From contig JBILGC010000058.1 of NCBI GenBank assembly GCA_044351265.1, forward strand, positions 1 to 11,347: DNA of 11,347 bases, in the 5' to 3' direction. The notes beneath the pieces were generated by a model. The model was given only the letters and a program-made list of their open reading frames with translations, was not told the DNA's origin and did no database searches. This document shows, piece by piece, positions 7,462 through 11,347 of the stretch. Source of the stretch: JAJTFA01 sp044351265 (GTDB taxonomy: Bacteria > Bacteroidota > Bacteroidia > UKL13-3). Position 1 is the stretch's first letter; every line of letters starts with the position of its first letter. Position numbers and translations under genes: made by a program.

Positions 7462-7493
7462 TTTGCTAAAAGCAATGATATTGTTTACTATTG
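7462..7493 (+). promoter_or_regulatory. Candidate Bacteroidota promoter for the secreted-protein gene
   Basis: TTTG at 7462-7465 and TACTATTG at 7486-7493 (7 of 8 against TAnnTTTG) are separated by 20 nt, near-ideal spacing. A start near 7500 would give a leader of about 28 nt before ATG 7528. Confidence 0.45.
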
Positions 7494-7527
7494 TAGCCTA
7501 AATTTAAGAAAACTTAAACTAAATAAA

Positions 7528-8898
7528 ATGAAAAAGTTAATTTACACTGTACTCGGATTATTGGCCACAAGTACCGCTTTCTCTCAATCACTTGTTCAGG
7601 GCCGTCCGGCACACCAAGATTTGTCGGGAGCACCTATTTCTAAAATGTTGCGCAGCAACTCTACTATGGGTAAAGCTCAGATTTCCGATTGGTATGATCC
7701 CATTGATTGGTTAAACTCATTCACCGGTGGTGGCGGAACCTTAACCACTTTCGTTGATTTCTTGATGCCGGACTCAACCGCAATTTATGTAAATGAAGGT
7801 GATTCTATTTTCAGATTCTACAGCATTGCTGTCGGACAAGTTCTCGACCCAAGAGACGCGGTAATCAGCCTAACTGATAATCCAGGAATACGTTTAAGCA
7901 AATTCAATGGATTTTCACTTGATTCTATTTATCTAAATTATTTATATGTTAGAAATGTAGATTCAATTGATGATGGTATGGGCGGCAAACAACCGGTGGT
8001 AGACACCCTTATCATCCGCTACTTTACACCTTCAGCCATGACATTCAGAACGCTAACAAATGCCACTCCTCCATTCTCATTCGTAGATTTAAATTGGAGC
8101 ATACCACAATTATCTGCTACTGGTTATGTGGCTGAGCAAAAAATTCTGCTTACCAGAGATGATTCCACATCAGTATTTAATACAAACGGAGCATTTGAAA
8201 ATTCATGGGGACTTGGACAAATGGTAAAAGCTACGCCAACAGGAATAAGCATTGCAGCTCAGAATAATGGTACAGCCCAAAATATAGTTGCTTACTCATT
8301 TCACTTCAAACCTGGCATGTCTTATGACACCTCAAGCGTAATGGTTTATAGAAGAGATCCCGCTACCTTCCCTTCGAGCAGAAAACGTGTAAACTATTTC
8401 GGTTACCGTATGGCTCAAAACGCTCAAACAGCAACTCAATGGAGAAGCACTGCTTACTTTAACCATTCTTTGTTTAGCGACAAAGAAAATGCTTACTACC
8501 CTTCAGGCACTATCAATAATGGATGGGATGGCTTCCTTCCTGGTAATGCCTACTTTGCAGGTCGCAATATTTTCTCTGGTCTGCATATGACTTCAACTGA
8601 TAATGTTGGTTTAGGTAAATTCACCAATGAGTCATTTGCTATGACTAATGTATATCCTAATCCTGCTCCTGTGAACAGTGTGGCTGTTGCCGGCTTTAAC
8701 TTAAAACAAGCAGGTAATGTTAAAATCAGTATTATTAACATTGTAGGACAGGAAGTAAAAATAATAGCAGCAGGAAACTACTCAGCCGGTGAGACTGCAG
8801 TTGATGTAGACTTGAACGGGCTGAATGCAGGTGTATATTTTGTAAAAATGACCATGAACGGTATTAGTGAAACCAGAAAACTAACTATCGGTCAATAA
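7528..8898 (+). CDS. Secreted protein with type IX secretion C-terminal sorting domain; passenger of unknown function
   Basis: This is a 456-residue exported protein. A Sec signal peptide is evident (MKKLIYTVLGLLATSTAFSQ, cleavage likely after Ser19 or Gln20). The last 83 residues (374-456) form a type A type IX secretion sorting domain: 'NVYPNPAP' opening, 'GNVKISIINIVGQEVK', 'LNGLNAGVYFVKM' and a final 'TRKLTIGQ'. Such proteins cross the outer membrane through the PorKLMN/Sov machinery and are released or attached to the surface. The passenger (about 21-370) is rich in Ser/Thr/Asn, Tyr and Phe, looks beta-rich and contains no cysteine; I do not recognise a catalytic domain or named family. 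The ATG start is fixed by the signal peptide. The gene has its own promoter candidate and a strong terminator, so it is probably monocistronic. Confidence 0.85.
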   Translation: MKKLIYTVLGLLATSTAFSQSLVQGRPAHQDLSGAPISKMLRSNSTMGKAQISDWYDPIDWLNSFTGGGGTLTTFVDFLMPDSTAIYVNEGDSIFRFYSIAVGQVLDPRDAVISLTDNPGIRLSKFNGFSLDSIYLNYLYVRNVDSIDDGMGGKQPVVDTLIIRYFTPSAMTFRTLTNATPPFSFVDLNWSIPQLSATGYVAEQKILLTRDDSTSVFNTNGAFENSWGLGQMVKATPTGISIAAQNNGTAQNIVAYSFHFKPGMSYDTSSVMVYRRDPATFPSSRKRVNYFGYRMAQNAQTATQWRSTAYFNHSLFSDKENAYYPSGTINNGWDGFLPGNAYFAGRNIFSGLHMTSTDNVGLGKFTNESFAMTNVYPNPAPVNSVAVAGFNLKQAGNVKISIINIVGQEVKIIAAGNYSAGETAVDVDLNGLNAGVYFVKMTMNGISETRKLTIGQ

Positions 8899-8922
8899 TA
8901 GATTCCAACGCTTTTTATAAGA

Positions 8923-8950
8923 GGCTGCTCCAAAGGGGGCAGCCTTTTTT
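8923..8950 (+). terminator. Rho-independent terminator of the secreted-protein gene
   Basis: GGCTGCTCC (8923-8931), loop AAAG, GGGGCAGCC (8936-8944) form a nine-pair stem with one G-T wobble, followed directly by TTTTTT (8945-8950). It begins 24 nt after the secreted-protein stop. The T-run reaches into the stop codon of the convergent pth gene, so the two genes share this boundary. The minus side has no comparable T-run. Confidence 0.9.
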
Positions 8951-9512
8951 ATTTGATATTGTAGAAGTTCATTGTTCTTTCCAATCCAACACTTGCAAAA
9001 GCCTCAATGGATTCTACGCAATGTTTTATTAAATCAGGAAGCTTTTGCATTTCCTCATTCGTCCACTTGCCTAACACGTAGTCAACCTGCCTGCCTTTCG
9101 GAAATTGATTACCAATGCCAAATCGCAAGCGCGGATACTCCTGCGTACCGAGAATTTCATTAATGTTCTTTAATCCGTTATGTCCGGCATCGCTGCCATT
9201 TGCTCTAATCCTAATCTTACCAAATTCAATAGCAAGGTCATCAACAAGCACCAACATTTGGTTAGCATCTACTTTTAAATACTGCAACCAATATCTCACT
9301 GCCTTGCCACTTAGATTCATAAAAGTGGTTGGCTTAATTATATGAAGCTGTTTACCCTTTAAATTGATAAGCGCATAATCCGAATAACGATCCGGTGAGA
9401 AAGAAGCACCATGTTTGCTAACCAATGCATCGGCTATATCAAAACCTATATTATGCCTGGTATGTGCATACTCCGGTCCAATATTTCCTAGTCCTACAAT
9501 CAGGTATTTCAT
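8949..9512 (-). CDS. pth: Peptidyl-tRNA hydrolase Pth
   Basis: Pth cleaves the ester bond of peptidyl-tRNAs that drop off the ribosome, recycling tRNA; it is essential in many bacteria. The ORF begins with two consecutive ATGs (9515 and 9512). Starting at the second gives MKYLIVGLGN and 187 residues, and it places the catalytic residues at the E. coli positions Asn10 and His20. Also visible are the substrate-binding 'TTFMNLSGK' (Met65, Asn66), Asp91 in 'VLVDDL' (matching E. coli Asp93) and 'GHNGLK' with Asn112. The usual GG before HNG reads Asp-Ala-Gly here, a mild variation. It is downstream of prs and rplY on the same strand, separated from rplY by a terminator hairpin, so some independent expression is likely. 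Confidence 0.96.
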   Translation of the reverse strand: MKYLIVGLGNIGPEYAHTRHNIGFDIADALVSKHGASFSPDRYSDYALINLKGKQLHIIKPTTFMNLSGKAVRYWLQYLKVDANQMLVLVDDLAIEFGKIRIRANGSDAGHNGLKNINEILGTQEYPRLRFGIGNQFPKGRQVDYVLGKWTNEEMQKLPDLIKHCVESIEAFASVGLERTMNFYNIK

Positions 9513-9545
9513 CATGCAAAGAAAATTGTTTTATGTTGAAAGTAT

Positions 9546-9576
9546 AAAAAAACCCGCATCAGAAGTGATGCGGGTT
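9546..9576 (-). terminator. Rho-independent terminator after rplY
   Basis: On the minus strand, AACCCGCATC, loop ACTTCT, GATGCGGGTT (9576 down to 9551) form a perfect ten-pair stem followed by a run of T (complement of the A-run at 9546-9552). It begins 20 nt after the rplY stop and ends about 33 nt before the pth start. Confidence 0.9.
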
Positions 9577-9596
9577 CAGAAATAGATTTACTTCAA

Positions 9597-10187
9597 TTAT
9601 TTCTTTTTAGCGTCTGCATCGGCAGCTTTGGCATCCTCTACTGCAGCGCGGGTAGTTTTAACACTTACCACCGGGTTGTTTGGCGTATCAAGGAAAGTTA
9701 TCTTATCCATTGAAAGTTCTCCAACCTTTATGGCTTTACCAATTTCAAGGTTATCGATATTTACCTCAATAAAATCAGGTAAATCAGCAGGCAATGCTCT
9801 AACACGTAATTTTTTGGAATTTGCAATTAGCTTACCACCGGCACGTACGCCAACAGAATTACCAACCAAGTTTACAGGAATCATCATTTCAACAGGTTTG
9901 CTTTCATTGATTTCCTGAAAATCGGCATGTACAATACTGTCATTAACCGGATGGAACTGAATGTCTTTAAGAATTGCGCGGTAAATTTTTCCGTTCAAAT
10001 CTAATTTAACTTTGTAGGTGTTAGGGGTGTACACCAATGGTTTAAAGTCTGCAGCATACATTGAAAAATGAATATGCTCGCTTCCGCCATACAACACGCA
10101 CGGCACTTTACCCTCGTTTCGGATAGCTTTGGTAGCACTTTTACCAACTCCGTCCCGCAAGTAACCAAACATGGCAACTGATTTCAT
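9597..10187 (-). CDS. rplY: Large-subunit ribosomal protein bL25, CTC form
   Basis: bL25 binds 5S rRNA in the central protuberance of the 50S subunit. The 196-residue protein is the long CTC/TL5 form, with an N-terminal 5S-binding domain and a C-terminal beta domain. The first (about 1-90) shows 'GKSATKAIRNEGKVPCVLYG', 'HIHFSMYAADFKPLV' and 'LKDIQFHPVNDSIVHADF'. The second (about 95-175) shows 'MMIPVNLVGNSVGVRAGGKL' and 'LRVRALPADLPDFIEVNI'. It ends in a low-complexity Ala/Asp/Lys tail (AKAADADAKKK). The ATG at 10187 is 21 nt after the prs stop, so the two are very likely co-transcribed. A strong terminator follows immediately. Confidence 0.96.
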   Translation of the reverse strand: MKSVAMFGYLRDGVGKSATKAIRNEGKVPCVLYGGSEHIHFSMYAADFKPLVYTPNTYKVKLDLNGKIYRAILKDIQFHPVNDSIVHADFQEINESKPVEMMIPVNLVGNSVGVRAGGKLIANSKKLRVRALPADLPDFIEVNIDNLEIGKAIKVGELSMDKITFLDTPNNPVVSVKTTRAAVEDAKAADADAKKK

Positions 10188-10208
10188 AATTTTTATTTGT
10201 TTAAGTGA

Positions 10209-11171
10209 TTAATTAGAATGTTTATTTTCATGTATAGTGAATAATGAACTGATTGAAGCAAACTCCGTAACATTGCGAATGGCATTGGCAAACAAATCAG
10301 CCACCGTTAGTACTTTAATTTTGCTACTTTCTTTTTTCAAAGGTATGGTATCGCATACCACCAACTCATCCAACACGCTGTTTTCAATAGTTTCATAGGC
10401 TTTACCTGAAAGAACCGGATGTGTGCACATTGCTCTAACACTCAGAGCGCCTTTATCTTTTATCAATTGAGCGGCTTTGGCCAATGTATTACCTGTATCG
10501 ATAATATCATCAACCATTACTACGTGTTTACCGGAAACATCACCAATTAAGGTCATGGAAGCAATTTCATTGGCTCTTCTTCTTTCCTTGTCAACAATTA
10601 CCATATCACAGCCCAAAGCCTTTGCATAAATGCGTGCCCTTGCGCTTGAGCCCATATCGGGTGAGGCAATCATGGCATCCTTATCCATGTTTAGATTACG
10701 TATATAAGGAATAAAAATAACCGAAGGGTCAAGATGATCTACCGGTATTTCAAAGAAGCCTTGTATTTGTGGAGCATGTAAGTCCATTGTCATTACCCTG
10801 CTCACCCCTGCAGACTTCAGCATATCAGCAGCCACTTTTGATCCGATAGATACCCTAGGCTTATCTTTTCTATCCTGACGGGCCATGCCAAAATATGGAA
10901 TTACAGCAGTGATATAATGAGCTGAGGCACGCTTTGCAGCATCAATCATCAGCAGTAGCTCTATAAGGTTATCTCCGGGGGCAAATGTAGACTGTATGAG
11001 AAACACATCGCAGCCACGCACCGATTCATTAATAGAGGGCTGAATTTCACCATCACTAAATTGTGAAATGGTTATATCACCCAGCGGCCTGCCAAAAGCA
11101 GCAGCTATTTTATCCGCCAAGTATTGCGAGTGGCGGCCTGAAAACAATTTAATTTCATTTTTGGGCGACAT
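10209..11171 (-). CDS. prs: Ribose-phosphate pyrophosphokinase (PRPP synthetase)
   Basis: Prs makes phosphoribosyl pyrophosphate from ribose 5-phosphate and ATP, feeding purine, pyrimidine, NAD, histidine and tryptophan synthesis. With start ATG 11171 (MSPKNEIKLFSGRHS) it has 320 residues, the family norm. Motifs: 'SDGEI' (39-43), flexible loop 'YFGMARQDRK' (93-102), 'MDLHAPQIQGFF' (129-140) with Asp130/His132, and the PRPP-binding loop 'VVMVDDIIDTGNTL' (217-230). A short tail (TIHENKHSN) extends past the usual C-terminal 'SSLF'. The frame stays open upstream to ATG 11219. Those 16 extra residues would be encoded by the hairpin of the upstream terminator and do not resemble Prs, so the inner start is chosen. 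It heads prs-rplY on the minus strand, just downstream of tRNA-Gln. Confidence 0.97.
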   Translation of the reverse strand: MSPKNEIKLFSGRHSQYLADKIAAAFGRPLGDITISQFSDGEIQPSINESVRGCDVFLIQSTFAPGDNLIELLLMIDAAKRASAHYITAVIPYFGMARQDRKDKPRVSIGSKVAADMLKSAGVSRVMTMDLHAPQIQGFFEIPVDHLDPSVIFIPYIRNLNMDKDAMIASPDMGSSARARIYAKALGCDMVIVDKERRRANEIASMTLIGDVSGKHVVMVDDIIDTGNTLAKAAQLIKDKGALSVRAMCTHPVLSGKAYETIENSVLDELVVCDTIPLKKESSKIKVLTVADLFANAIRNVTEFASISSLFTIHENKHSN

Positions 11172-11185
11172 GATGCTGTTCTTAT

Positions 11186-11217
11186 TGAAAAACAAGCCGG
11201 ATTCAAAGGAACCCGGC
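11186..11217 (-). terminator. Terminator or attenuator hairpin between tRNA-Gln and prs
   Basis: On the minus strand, GCCGGGTTC (11217-11209), loop CTTT, GAATCCGGC (11204-11196) form a nine-pair stem with one G-T wobble, followed by TTGTTTTT. It begins 10 nt after the tRNA 3' end and its T-run stops about 15 nt before the prs ATG. It has the form of an intrinsic terminator for tRNA-Gln; because it is so close to prs it may also control prs read-through. Confidence 0.75.
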
Positions 11218-11226
11218 ATCTCTTTG

Positions 11227-11299
11227 TTGACCGACTAGGGGTCGAACCTAGACTCTTCTGAACCAAAATCAGACGTGTTGCCAGTTACACCATCGGTCA
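11227..11299 (-). tRNA. tRNA-Gln (anticodon UUG)
   Basis: The minus strand folds into a complete cloverleaf of 73 nt including the discriminator base A. The acceptor is TGACCGA paired with TCGGTCA, and the D-arm is GTGT/ACAC with loop AACTGGCA. The anticodon stem is TCTGA/TCAGA with loop TTTTGGT, giving anticodon TTG (11266-11264). The T-arm is CTAGG TTCGACC CCTAG. The weak U1-A72 first pair is typical of bacterial tRNA-Gln. CCA is not encoded (CAA follows), so it must be added after transcription. Confidence 0.96.
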
Positions 11300-11309
11300 A
11301 AGTGGGCAG

Positions 11310-11339
11310 CAAAAATAGGAGATTTTAGGTATTTGTAAA
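11310..11339 (-). promoter_or_regulatory. Candidate promoter of tRNA-Gln (and possibly prs)
   Basis: On the minus strand TATTTTTG (11317-11310) is a perfect TAnnTTTG -7 box. TTTA (11339-11336), one base off the -33 TTTG, lies 18 nt upstream. The -7 box ends 10 nt before the mature tRNA 5' end, as expected for a tRNA promoter with a very short leader. Confidence 0.5.
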
Positions 11340-11347
11340 GCCTTTTT

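Noticed and set aside
7463..7475. TTGCT-AAA-AGCAA hairpin after ispG, a possible terminator.
   Set aside because: Five pairs with a three-base loop and no T-run; it also overlaps the better-supported promoter of the next gene.
11172..11219. N-terminal extension of Prs from ATG 11219.
   Set aside because: The extra 16 codons come from the terminator hairpin and do not resemble Prs; the family start MSPKNEIKLF fits ATG 11171.

Overview
The window comes from a moderately AT-rich Bacteroidota genome. Three things indicate this: a secreted protein with a type IX secretion (Por) C-terminal sorting domain, the long three-domain form of IspG, and several upstream sites matching the Bacteroidota sigma factor consensus (-33 TTTG / -7 TAnnTTTG). 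I cannot assign a genus; a lineage near Chitinophagales or Sphingobacteriales would fit, but that is only an impression.

Layout, left to right. (1) Nucleotides 2-985 (+): the 3' part of a gene for a thioredoxin-fold protein that lacks the redox cysteine pair. (2) 1018-1533 (-): a small exported, probably beta-barrel protein. It is convergent with (1) and nearly abuts, head to head, (3) 1541-2374 (+), a multi-spanning UbiA-like membrane protein that probably starts at TTG. (4) 4625-2437 (-): a tight three-gene operon, mlaE-like permease, mlaF-like ATPase and rsmE, with a 4-bp overlap and then a 6-bp gap. (5) 4694-5410 (+): a classical short-chain dehydrogenase, followed by (6) ispG at 5467-7437 (+), the penultimate step of the MEP isoprenoid pathway. 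(7) 7528-8898 (+): a cysteine-free type IX secretion cargo protein with an unrecognised passenger, closed by a strong terminator. (8) Minus strand, from 11299 down to 8949: tRNA-Gln(UUG), terminator hairpin, prs, rplY (CTC-type bL25), terminator hairpin, pth. This last block is a translation and nucleotide-metabolism cluster whose order (tRNA-Gln, prs, rplY, pth) is also known from distant phyla.

Functionally this is mostly core housekeeping: PRPP synthesis, a ribosomal protein, peptidyl-tRNA recycling, rRNA methylation, isoprenoid precursors and outer-membrane lipid transport. A few lineage-specific envelope or secreted proteins are interspersed. I see no mobile elements, CRISPR arrays, toxin-antitoxin pairs, phage genes or defence genes, and no gene-free stretch longer than 300 bases. 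I found no convincing new multi-gene system. The items most worth a second look are the terminators lying very close to the prs and pth starts, the cysteine-less thioredoxin-fold protein, the divergent UbiA-like protein, and the uncharacterised secreted passenger.
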